From NCBI GenBank assembly GCA_017472375.1, contig JAFUQL010000034.1, positions 1 through 14,314 of the forward strand: a DNA stretch of 14,314 bases, in the 5' to 3' direction. Within the stretch, counting starts at the first letter, position 1. Each line of letters opens with the position of its first letter. The notes below the pieces were generated by a model that saw only the letters and a program-made list of their open reading frames with translations, was not told the origin of the DNA and did not search any database. The stretch is from Oscillospiraceae bacterium. Its GTDB lineage: Bacteria > Bacillota > Clostridia > Oscillospirales > Ruminococcaceae. Below, piece after piece: positions 1 through 6,429 of this stretch. Made by a program: the position numbers and the translations under genes.

Positions 1-835
1 CACGCACCATCGCGCCGATGGCATCGGCAAAGCTGCCGCCGGAGAAGTCACTGACCACAGAAACGCCGTACATCTGCTCATTTTTTGCCTTCACCCCCGC
101 AAGGCTGCCCCACAGGATGACCGCCGGCAGCGCCAGCGCAATGGTGCGGGTCAGGGTGAAGCGGTGCAGCAGCCCGTACCGCCGGGACAGCAGCACGCAC
201 AGCACCGCACCGCCCGCCAGCAGGAAGGGCAGCAACCACACACCGTCCTCCCGGCAGAGCCAGGCAGCCGCAAGGCCGCACCCGGCCATGATCAGCCAGG
301 GCAGGGTGCGCGGCAGGGGCTTTGCAGCCCGCAGGGCATAGCCCACCAGCCCCGCAAAGAAGAACATACACAGCGCCGGGAAGATGTTGTCCCGGTAGAC
401 CCGCAGGGTGGGCTCCGCACTGGCCGACGGCAGGAAGGCCAGCGCCATGAACACCGCCAGCTGCCGCCAGCGGCAGGCCAGCACCGGGCTGAGGGCGCAG
501 GCGCAGGCCAGTGCCGCGGCACACCACAGCATCTGCCCCATGATGAGGTAGGGCAGGTCAAACTTTTCCAGAAGCGCCAGCCACAGGGCAAACAGCGGGT
601 GCTTGGACAGGGTCAGATACCCATACTCGCCCAGCCACTGCCCCGCCGAGATGCTCTGCGCCATGGCGAAGTACAGCTCATCGTCCAGCGGCGCGCCGTC
701 GATCCAGGTGTAGAACATCTGCTGGCTCGCCAGCAGCGCCTTCACAAGGAACACCGCCGCCACAGCGAGCCAATAGCCCGCCGGGGACAGGGAGTGCCGC
801 TCCAGCATCTTTTTCAGTGAGTCGTAAACTTTCAT
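1..835 (-). CDS. Multi-pass membrane protein, GT-C-like glycosyltransferase (3' end outside window)
   Basis: The frame is open from an ATG at 835 to the window edge, giving the first 278 residues; the C-terminus is missing. Several hydrophobic segments are clear (about residues 20-38, 96-120, 125-140, 150-168, 178-193, 199-215 and 228-248). An acidic motif LDDELYFAMA (D51, D52, E53) sits in the first loop after helix 1, followed by SKHPLF (78-82). RVYRDN (145-150) and REDGVW (195-200) follow. An acidic residue pair after the first helix and a basic/Pro motif next to it are typical of GT-C enzymes that use polyprenyl-phosphate sugars (PMT/ArnT-like, RgtA-like), so I infer an extracytoplasmic glycan transferase. 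The gene starts 32 bases after the preceding GT2 gene and has only a weak ribosome binding site (GGA 7 bases upstream), so it is probably read as the last visible gene of the operon. It could instead be a polymerase or other uncharacterised glycan membrane protein. Confidence 0.7.
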   Translation of the reverse strand, partial: MKVYDSLKKMLERHSLSPAGYWLAVAAVFLVKALLASQQMFYTWIDGAPLDDELYFAMAQSISAGQWLGEYGYLTLSKHPLFALWLALLEKFDLPYLIMGQMLWCAAALACACALSPVLACRWRQLAVFMALAFLPSASAEPTLRVYRDNIFPALCMFFFAGLVGYALRAAKPLPRTLPWLIMAGCGLAAAWLCREDGVWLLPFLLAGGAVLCVLLSRRYGLLHRFTLTRTIALALPAVILWGSLAGVKAKNEQMYGVSVVSDFSGGSFADAIGAMVR

Positions 836-867
836 CGTTTCGTCCGTAGGTCAGAGGGTGTGTGCGG

Positions 868-1782
868 TCAGCTCTGGATCTTCTCGATGCTCTCCACCAG
901 ATAGGTCTGGCGGCGGAACACCATCTGCAGGATCAGGCTCAGGTATTTGATGGCGATGGCCAGCACCGCGAACACCCCGGCAAAGCCCACCGTCAGCACG
1001 AACATGGTGGTCACCCAGCCCTCCACAAAGTCCCCGGTGAAGAACACCACCAGCGTGTAAAGCAGCTCCAGCAGGGCGATGAGCATCATGCCCCCGGCCA
1101 CCCCCACGCTGAGTTTGAAGCCCGCGTCGGTGTACAGCACCAGGCTGTCCACCGCCAGCGCGCTGTCACCAGTGCGGCGGCTCATGCCGCCCTCGAAGGT
1201 CAGGCTGGCCTGCGCCAGGCCGCTGGCCGCATAGGCCGCCTTGCGGTAGGGCAGGTTGGGGCTGATGGCGTGTACCCGGTTGATGGCGCGGCGGCTCAGC
1301 AGCCGGAAGGCATCGGTGCCGATGGCGTAGGCCGAGCGGCTGAACCGGTTGAACACCCCGTAAAACAGCTTGCTGGCGGTCGCCTGGCAGCTGGGCCCCA
1401 CCGTGACCACGTCATTGCCCTTGAGGGCGGTCTGGTAGGCTTCCCAGATCAGCTCCGGGTCGTAGCACAGGTCGGCGGAATCGAACTCATAGACGAAGTC
1501 GCCGATGGCGCAGTCCTGCCCCGCGTTCATGCAGGGCTCCACCCCCTGCGCAAGGCTCATGTGCAGCAGGGTCAGGGGCTTCTCCAGATGGGCGGCGGCA
1601 AAGGCGCGCACCGCGTCGGCGGTGCCGTCGGTGCTGCAGTCGTCCACCGCCACCACCTCAAACTGGGCAAAGTGCCGCTCCAGCTGCCCGCACACCGCCT
1701 GCAGGAACTCCCCCACACGGGCGGCGTCGTTGCGCAGATACACCACCGCAGATACAAAATTGCTCTCTTTTGCCTGAGTCAT
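868..1782 (-). CDS. GT2 glycosyltransferase with two C-terminal membrane helices (polyprenyl-phosphate type)
   Basis: The 304-residue protein has an N-terminal GT-A fold. The nucleotide-binding motif VDDCSTDGT (46-54) is clear. A second acidic stretch, YEFDSADL (98-105), stands where a DXD motif is expected. Two strong hydrophobic segments lie at about 223-249 and 257-288, followed by a short basic tail. This is the architecture of GtrB/DPM1-like enzymes, which move a sugar from a nucleotide donor to polyprenyl phosphate on the cytoplasmic face of the membrane. The ATG lies one base after the stop of the FAD oxidoreductase gene, with GAGG nine bases upstream inside that gene's end, so translation is likely coupled. 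The next gene encodes a GT-C-like membrane protein that could use the lipid-linked sugar. The GT2 assignment is secure; donor and acceptor are unknown. Confidence 0.88.
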   Translation of the reverse strand: MTQAKESNFVSAVVYLRNDAARVGEFLQAVCGQLERHFAQFEVVAVDDCSTDGTADAVRAFAAAHLEKPLTLLHMSLAQGVEPCMNAGQDCAIGDFVYEFDSADLCYDPELIWEAYQTALKGNDVVTVGPSCQATASKLFYGVFNRFSRSAYAIGTDAFRLLSRRAINRVHAISPNLPYRKAAYAASGLAQASLTFEGGMSRRTGDSALAVDSLVLYTDAGFKLSVGVAGGMMLIALLELLYTLVVFFTGDFVEGWVTTMFVLTVGFAGVFAVLAIAIKYLSLILQMVFRRQTYLVESIEKIQS

Positions 1783-1783
1783 G

Positions 1784-2896
1784 TTACAGCACCTCGTCCA
1801 AATCGTATACGGTGTTGATCTTGCCGGAAAGCACGCTCACGAACACCGGCTCGTCGGAATACTTCCGCACCACGGTGGGGCGGGAATCGTCGATCTCACT
1901 GGCCTTCAGGATGGGTTTCATGCTGAACAGGCTGGAGTGATACTCGAAGCCCAGTTCATCCCGCATATACTTGCGGGCAAGCTGGCTCATGTAGGGCCAT
2001 GCGCTGGCGGGCTTGGCGGGGCAGGCGTCGCAGTTGTACAGACTGCCCGGGCGGCACCGCCCTTCGCTGCGGCTCTGGCACTCGAAGGTGGGCAGGGCGT
2101 CGTAGCTGGTCACATGGGGGGTGAAGGTGACGCTGGTCAGGCTGTGCAGCCCGGTGCGGCCGAAGGGCATGATGGAGAAGAAGGGCCCGTCCATCACCGT
2201 CAGGCCGATGTCCCGCAGGCGGTCGTTGACGGTACACAGGATGATCTCGCACAGCTCGTACTTGATCTTGAAGGGCTCGAAGCCCATCATGGCGTGTACG
2301 TCGTTGACCCCCGCATAGGTGGCATTCAGCAGATAAGGAGTCTCGCAGCAGCCGGCGGCGGTCTCCACCTGCCACACACTGCCTGCCTGCCGGATGGCGG
2401 TGGGGGCGGCGCTGTACCGCACCTCCACCGTAGGCAGGGCGGCCAGCTTTTCCAGGAAGTAGTTCTTCAGGATCTGGGCGTCGTAGGTGTACTCCTTGGT
2501 AAGGAAGGCCCCGTCGCACATGCCCGGGTTGAAGTAGCGGGCGGGATCCACGCCGTCGCAGCGGATGTGGGCGGCGTCGCAGAACTTCTGGAACTCCGGC
2601 CCGGTGGTCCAGGAGAAGTGGGCGCTGGTGGCGTACACCTGCTCAAATTCGGTGAGGATGCAGAAGCCGTAATCCTCACAGAAGCGGTCGAAGTATTTGG
2701 CGCTCTTGATGGCGGTGGAGTAGCTGCGGGGGTAGTGGTACCCCTGATGCACCCGGGCCTGATTGATGTAGGTGGCCCGCATAAAGGGGCCGGGGTCCCG
2801 CTCCAGCACCAGCACCCGCTGGCCCTTTTCGCCGCATTTGGCGGCGGCATACAGGCCGTACAGGCCCGCGCCGAGGATGATCTTGTCGTAGGTCAT
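1784..2896 (-). CDS. FAD-dependent oxidoreductase, DAO family, in glycan operon
   Basis: The 370-residue protein starts with a Rossmann dinucleotide site, GAGLYG (G9, G11, G14), and an acidic residue at the end of the second strand (E32 in VLVLERD), as in FAD-binding DAO-superfamily proteins. A motif rich in His, Tyr and Arg (ARVHQGYHYPRS, 47-58) follows. The C-terminal SGKINTVYDL (358-367) resembles the FAD-closing strand of these enzymes. Residues 273-292 hold four cysteines spaced C-x7-C-x7-C-x2-C, which could bind a metal or form disulfides. The gene sits between two GT2 genes, so its substrate is probably a sugar, an amino sugar or a lipid-linked sugar. That is inferred from context only. 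Fold relatives include amino-acid oxidases and, more distantly, UDP-galactopyranose mutase. The ATG at 2896 lacks a strong ribosome binding site, and 29 bases separate it from the upstream gene. Confidence 0.82.
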   Translation of the reverse strand: MTYDKIILGAGLYGLYAAAKCGEKGQRVLVLERDPGPFMRATYINQARVHQGYHYPRSYSTAIKSAKYFDRFCEDYGFCILTEFEQVYATSAHFSWTTGPEFQKFCDAAHIRCDGVDPARYFNPGMCDGAFLTKEYTYDAQILKNYFLEKLAALPTVEVRYSAAPTAIRQAGSVWQVETAAGCCETPYLLNATYAGVNDVHAMMGFEPFKIKYELCEIILCTVNDRLRDIGLTVMDGPFFSIMPFGRTGLHSLTSVTFTPHVTSYDALPTFECQSRSEGRCRPGSLYNCDACPAKPASAWPYMSQLARKYMRDELGFEYHSSLFSMKPILKASEIDDSRPTVVRKYSDEPVFVSVLSGKINTVYDLDEVL

Positions 2897-2925
2897 GGTA
2901 ACACCGCTTTCGTGTGTGGCTCCCC

Positions 2926-3735
2926 TCAGGGGTTGTACTTCCCGGCCAGCGCCGCGAACAGGATCTTCAGGAGGTTCGAGTTGCCCTTGAAGCCCTTGAT
3001 CTTGGTGGGGGCGGGCTCGTCCTTCGGGTAGGCGCGCACCACCGGCACCTCGCAGGCTTTCAGGCCAAGCTGGGTGGCGCGCACACTCAGATAGGCCAGC
3101 AGCTCATACCCGGCGAACACATCCCGGAAGGGCTGCACGTCGGGGTGGGTCAGGTACTCCCGGCTGTAGGCGCGGTAGGCGTTGGTGGTGTCGGTGAACC
3201 ACTGCCCCGCCGCAAGGCTGATGACCGGCGCATGGATGAGGCGCACCGCCAGATAGCGGCTGGGCGGGGTGTTGACCGCCTGCCCGCCCCGGATGAAGCG
3301 GCTGCCCTGCACCAGGTCGTAACCCAGCTTCAGCTTGCGGATGAACAGGGGGACGCTCTCGATGGAGTCCTTGTTGTTGCCATCAATGGTCAGCACGCCC
3401 TTGTAGCCCCGCTGCAGCGCGAACCACAGCCCCATGCGAAGCTGTGCGCCCTGCTTGCCGGGGCCTGTCTTGACCAGCAGGGTGTTGACCCCGCGCCCGG
3501 CCAGGCCGCTGTGGGCCATGCTGCCGTCGGTGCTGCCGCCGTCACACAGGATGATGTCGCACACCCCGTGGATCCTGGCCGCATAGGCCCGGTCCAGCTC
3601 GGTGAGGATGCGCTGCCCCTCGTTGATGATGGGGATCAGCAGGCAGTAGTCGCTGGTGCGGGGCAGGAACTCGGTGCTTTCATAATCGGGCACACCGTCA
3701 AGGCCGGTGATGGCCCGGGTGATGTAATCGCTCAT
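2926..3735 (-). CDS. GT2 family glycosyltransferase (soluble, DPM1-like)
   Basis: The 269-residue protein has a GT-A fold. LLIPIINEG (32-40) is the first strand. CDGGSTDG (64-71) is the nucleotide motif. TIDGNNKD (116-123) is the DXD-like metal site, and VQGSRF (142-147) and DTTNAYRAY (182-190) are motifs common to dolichyl-phosphate-mannose-synthase-like GT2 proteins. There is no strong transmembrane segment, so it probably acts at the cytoplasmic face. Its ATG overlaps the stop of the TIM-barrel gene by four bases (ATGA), a usual sign of translational coupling. A longer N-terminus from 3771 is possible but would run deeper into the upstream gene, so I chose 3735. It may transfer the product of the two upstream sugar enzymes; the actual donor is unknown. 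Confidence 0.9.
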   Translation of the reverse strand: MSDYITRAITGLDGVPDYESTEFLPRTSDYCLLIPIINEGQRILTELDRAYAARIHGVCDIILCDGGSTDGSMAHSGLAGRGVNTLLVKTGPGKQGAQLRMGLWFALQRGYKGVLTIDGNNKDSIESVPLFIRKLKLGYDLVQGSRFIRGGQAVNTPPSRYLAVRLIHAPVISLAAGQWFTDTTNAYRAYSREYLTHPDVQPFRDVFAGYELLAYLSVRATQLGLKACEVPVVRAYPKDEPAPTKIKGFKGNSNLLKILFAALAGKYNP

Positions 3736-4520
3736 ACTTCGCCAAAGACCTCCTTCACATAGGTCAGGCACCGGCGCAGCTCGTCCGGCTCCTGTGCTTT
3801 CATCTCCACCGAGACAAAGCCCTTGTAGCCCACCGCACCCAGCAGCAGGGCAAGCTGCCGATGGATGGGGCGCTCCTGAATGGGGCCGAGCCCCGGCTCG
3901 CTGATGTGGATGTGGCTGACGTACTTCATGTCCAGCGCAAAGTCGGCGGGGTTTTCACCGTTCTCGATCATGGTGCCCACGTCCAGATTCACCGACAGGC
4001 CGGGCAGACCCAGCTTTTTCACCAATGCGAAGGCCTCGCGGGTGGTGTTCAGGTAGTTGGTGTTGTAGATGGGCGGATTGGCCTCCATGGCAAGGCGCAC
4101 CCCCGCCCTGGCGGCGGCAAGGCCCAGCCGGGCAAAGAAGGCTTCGGCCTCCTCCGGGCTGCGGCCCTCGGGCACATTGCGCTGACGGGGACAGCCGAAC
4201 ACCAGGCTGTCGCAGCGGCAGGCCCGGGCGAACTCATAGGCCATGGCGGTGTATTCCTCCAGCCGCTCTGCGTCCTGCGGGTCGAAGATGCTGCCGGACT
4301 GACCGAACCAGATGCTCTGCATGCTGGGGATGACGAACCCGTACTTTTGGTACATCACCCCGGCGAACAGCGCCGCGCCGTTCAGGCACTCATAGGGGGC
4401 CTCAGGGAACACCCGGGTGGGGGCGATCTCAATGCCGGTGTAGCCCAGCTCCCGCATCAGCTCCCATGCAAACTCGTCGTGTTCGGCGGCCCAGCCCAGA
4501 TTGGATGCTGCCAGTTTCAT
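3732..4520 (-). CDS. Sugar phosphate isomerase/epimerase, TIM barrel (xylose isomerase-like)
   Basis: The 262-residue protein has the alternating strand/helix pattern of the AP_endonuc_2 / xylose isomerase-like TIM barrel. The usual metal and acid-base residues are visible in order: E146 in AMEANPP, D180 in VNLDVGTM, the histidines of SHIHISEPG (H203, H205) and E239 in VSVEMK. Known members isomerise or epimerise sugars, inositols or sugar acids. The exact substrate cannot be read from sequence. The start ATG is one base past the stop of the SDR gene, with GGATGGG six bases upstream, and the 3' end overlaps the following GT2 gene by four bases. This placement between an SDR enzyme and a glycosyltransferase suggests a role in making the transferred sugar. 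Confidence 0.88.
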   Translation of the reverse strand: MKLAASNLGWAAEHDEFAWELMRELGYTGIEIAPTRVFPEAPYECLNGAALFAGVMYQKYGFVIPSMQSIWFGQSGSIFDPQDAERLEEYTAMAYEFARACRCDSLVFGCPRQRNVPEGRSPEEAEAFFARLGLAAARAGVRLAMEANPPIYNTNYLNTTREAFALVKKLGLPGLSVNLDVGTMIENGENPADFALDMKYVSHIHISEPGLGPIQERPIHRQLALLLGAVGYKGFVSVEMKAQEPDELRRCLTYVKEVFGEV

Positions 4521-4521
4521 C

Positions 4522-5442
4522 TCACACCCATCCTTTCATAAAGGCGGCGATGTCCGCCAGTTCTTCTTCCACCGTACACAGGTACCCGTCCGCGCCGCCC
4601 AGCAGCCCGGCGTGGCGGCTGCGCAGGTCGTAGTTAAAGGGCGCGGCGGTCAGATGGTTCTCAAAGGTCTTTCCGGTGAGATGCTCATACACCCGCGCCG
4701 CGCTCACCGGGGGCGGGGTCAGGTTCACGGTGTGCAGGCCCGCATCCAGGCAGGTCCGGATGTCCCGCCACAGGCGGCTCAGGTCGTAGAACTGATACAC
4801 CGAGCGGCTGTCGGTGAAGGCCAGCGCATTCCAGTCGTTCTGCTCAAAGAAGGCCCGCAGGGCGGCGGCGGCCGCCTTCCCGTTCAGCTTGTAAAAGCCG
4901 TTGCCCGCATCGCTGTAGCCCGCCCGCACCAGGTCGCTCTTGGCAGCCAGCTCCCCGTACTTGGCGGGACGCAGCATGGCAGGGGTCAGAGTGTGCAGGT
5001 CGTAGAGGAAGTTCTTCTTCAGCCCGATGCCGTAGAGCGCAGGCAGGCGCAGGATCAGCGCGTCGGGGAAGTCCTCCCGCACCCACTGCTCCAGCTGCAG
5101 GCGGTTGGCGCCATAGGGAGCAAGTCCCTCAGCGGACATGGGGCTGTCCTCGTATTTGCCGCGGCTGTCGGCGTAGACCGCGATGGAGGAGATCAGCACC
5201 ACCTGCCGGGGTGCCAGACGGCGCAGGTTCTCCCGGGCGGCGGCCATCACCGCCAGGTCGGCGGCGGGATCCTGATTGGCCAGAAACATGGCGGCGGGGA
5301 CGCCCGCATAGACCACAAGGCCGTTCTCTCTGCCGAAGCCCTCGGCGATGTCGGTGGAATGGTACGCCGCATCGAAGGTATGCGCGGCCATCAGGTTGCC
5401 TCCCACAAAGCCGGTGCTGCCCACCAGTACGGTATCTGCCAT
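4522..5442 (-). CDS. NAD-dependent epimerase/dehydratase (extended SDR), first gene of the glycan operon
   Basis: The 306-residue protein opens with a Rossmann motif, GSTGFVG (8-14), and has ISSIAVY (84-90) at the position of the SDR catalytic Ser/Thr. The catalytic tyrosine is probably Y110 in PYGANRLQLE. The residue four after it is Arg (R114) instead of the usual Lys, so the canonical YxxxK is YxxxR here. RLPALYG (about 136-142) is the typical strand after the active-site helix. Relatives act on nucleotide sugars as epimerases, dehydratases or reductases. The start is well supported: AGGAGG lies eight bases upstream of the ATG, and a near-consensus minus-strand promoter lies about 85 bases upstream, making this the promoter-proximal gene. 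The enzyme class is fairly sure; the reaction is not. Confidence 0.87.
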   Translation of the reverse strand: MADTVLVGSTGFVGGNLMAAHTFDAAYHSTDIAEGFGRENGLVVYAGVPAAMFLANQDPAADLAVMAAARENLRRLAPRQVVLISSIAVYADSRGKYEDSPMSAEGLAPYGANRLQLEQWVREDFPDALILRLPALYGIGLKKNFLYDLHTLTPAMLRPAKYGELAAKSDLVRAGYSDAGNGFYKLNGKAAAAALRAFFEQNDWNALAFTDSRSVYQFYDLSRLWRDIRTCLDAGLHTVNLTPPPVSAARVYEHLTGKTFENHLTAAPFNYDLRSRHAGLLGGADGYLCTVEEELADIAAFMKGWV

Positions 5443-5527
5443 GTGTGGTCCCTCCTGTATCCGGGTTTTCTCAGCGGCCGGGGGCGGTCAGAATGCGCCC
5501 GCCGCGCCGCACAGTTATACAGATATC

Positions 5528-5556
5528 ATTATACAAAATTGCGGCGCAAAGCGCAA
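5528..5556 (-). promoter_or_regulatory. Sigma-A-type promoter of the minus-strand glycan operon
   Basis: Read on the minus strand, TTGCGC (-35, 5551-5556) is separated by exactly 17 bases from a perfect TATAAT (-10, 5528-5533). Transcription would start near 5521 and give a leader of about 80 bases before the SDR gene, whose AGGAGG ribosome binding site is at the end of it. Confidence 0.8.
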
Positions 5557-5557
5557 T
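5538..5557. promoter_or_regulatory. Inverted repeat over the -35 box, possible operator
   Basis: ATTGCG and CGCAAT form perfect six-base arms around an eight-base centre. They cover the spacer and the -35 hexamer of the minus-strand promoter. The same stretch also reads as a direct repeat (GCGCAA twice, seven bases apart). A dimeric repressor could bind here, but no regulator gene is visible and the arms are short, so it could be chance. Confidence 0.25.
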
Positions 5558-5625
5558 GGACGCCGGGCCATCTTATAGCGCATGGATCGGCCGACAGCTT
5601 TTTTCACATATCTTCCTCAATGCTC

Positions 5626-5653
5626 TTGAACGATCTGCATATCAGAGTATAAT
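5626..5653 (+). promoter_or_regulatory. Sigma-A-type promoter upstream of the AT-richer small gene
   Basis: TTGAAC (5626-5631), a 16-base spacer and a perfect TATAAT (5648-5653) face the unrecognised small gene that begins at 5736. The promoter is divergent from that of the minus-strand glycan operon, with 69 bases between the two -35 boxes. Confidence 0.7.
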
Positions 5654-5735
5654 TTATACTGAAAGATCATCCATCAGATCAGCGGGACAAATAAGAACAT
5701 ACCGATTTGAGATCGCACGATGAGGTTGTATAAGT

Positions 5736-6089
5736 ATGAGGCAATCGAATGCATCGACGATGTGGGTCATTTGTGAAAATGATACACCAGGGGCAAGAGA
5801 GGTCAATGGATATCCAGGGGGAAGTGCCTATATCGTTAAAAAGGAATTTCCGCAAGATGTGATACAGATATGTAAAAGGAACGCTTGGAATCTTGTTTTT
5901 GCATCGGATGGTATGGATGCAGAGCTTCTCACCGATTGTTATGTGGTAACAGAAGCCGGAGAACTGAAAGGTCATCTTGTTTCCGGAACAGTTTTATGGT
6001 ATGCAGATTTCGCCGAGGGCGGAAAACACGAACATTCCTATAAAAGAGTTGCCGGTGATCTGGTTCGTTTGGGTTTCTCCAGATGGTAA
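5736..6089 (+). CDS. Hypothetical protein, 117 residues, AT-richer than its neighbours
   Basis: I do not recognise this protein. It is soluble-looking, with no signal peptide or membrane helix, and mixes charged and aromatic residues (for example VLWYADF about 85-91 and KHEHSYKR about 96-103). A sampled part of the gene is about 48% G+C, clearly lower than the surrounding genes, which suggests different origin or age. It is a self-contained unit: a consensus-like promoter lies 82 bases upstream and a hairpin-plus-T terminator 87 bases downstream. The start is uncertain. The ATG at 5736 has GAGG 11 bases upstream, and a second ATG in frame at 5760 has no clear ribosome binding site. A short overlapping frame (5720-5776, 18 residues) also looks protein-like and could reflect a frameshifted N-terminus. 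I judge it probably real, function unknown. Confidence 0.5.
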   Translation: MRQSNASTMWVICENDTPGAREVNGYPGGSAYIVKKEFPQDVIQICKRNAWNLVFASDGMDAELLTDCYVVTEAGELKGHLVSGTVLWYADFAEGGKHEHSYKRVAGDLVRLGFSRW

Positions 6090-6176
6090 CAATGGGGCGG
6101 AAGGCCGAAAACCAACGACCTGTTGCTGCACTGTGTGCTGCAACGTATTCAAAAAACAAGAATTTTCAAAACGATC

Positions 6177-6209
6177 AAGAGGCTCTGAAAAGGGTCTCTT
6201 TTTGTTTTA
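6177..6209 (+). terminator. Rho-independent terminator of the small hypothetical gene
   Basis: AAGAGGCTC and GGGTCTCTT pair over nine positions (two G-T pairs) around the loop TGAAAA, followed by a T-rich tract (TTTGTTTT). Confidence 0.75.
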
Positions 6210-6355
6210 TGGGCTGTGGAAAAAGCAAAAAGTTTATTCCAAGGTCTTGTGTTTTTCGCAAGAAAACAGCGCCTGCAGCATAATTTTGCAGTACAGAATG
6301 CGCCTTTCAAGATCCGCCGTTGTATACACGGTCAAGGGTCATCCCGCGCCCCTTC

Positions 6356-6384
6356 TTGAACCGTCGCCGGGCAGAGTGTATAAT
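6356..6384 (+). promoter_or_regulatory. Sigma-A-type promoter of the lipoprotein gene
   Basis: TTGAAC (6356-6361), a 17-base spacer and a perfect TATAAT (6379-6384) precede the lipoprotein ATG at 6430. The leader would be about 40 bases. The -35 hexamer and the CAGAG sequence just before the -10 also occur in the promoter at 5626-5653. Confidence 0.82.
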
Positions 6385-6429
6385 AAAGTCATCCCACAGA
6401 ACATCTGCCCCGCAACGGAGGTATCCCCC

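Larger units (their letters stand above)
6090..6429 (+). other. Intergenic region, 340 bases, with one terminator and one promoter
   Basis: This gap separates the unrecognised small gene from the lipoprotein gene. It holds the terminator at 6177-6209 and the promoter at 6356-6384. The first two-thirds are AT-richer, like the small gene, and GC content rises again from about 6340. A frame is open from inside the small gene through to the lipoprotein gene, but its translation there is low-complexity and it lacks a ribosome binding site. I see no RNA gene or repeat. Confidence 0.6.

Noticed and set aside
2922..2932. Palindrome CCCCTCAGGGG at the end of the soluble GT2 gene
   Set aside because: The arms are too short and the loop too small for a terminator, there is no T run, and the operon continues downstream.
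1781..3031. Long open plus-strand frame opposite the FAD oxidoreductase gene (similar ones at 862-1818, 2914-3762, 10543-12372 and 12391-13677)
   Set aside because: They lie antisense to well-conserved genes. Their translations are rich in Gly, Ala, His and Gln without domains, as expected for the complement of GC-rich codons.
5977..6429. N-terminal extension of the lipoprotein gene by an open frame running back into the orphan gene
   Set aside because: It crosses a terminator and a promoter, has no ribosome binding site, and the lipoprotein signal peptide begins exactly at the ATG at 6430.
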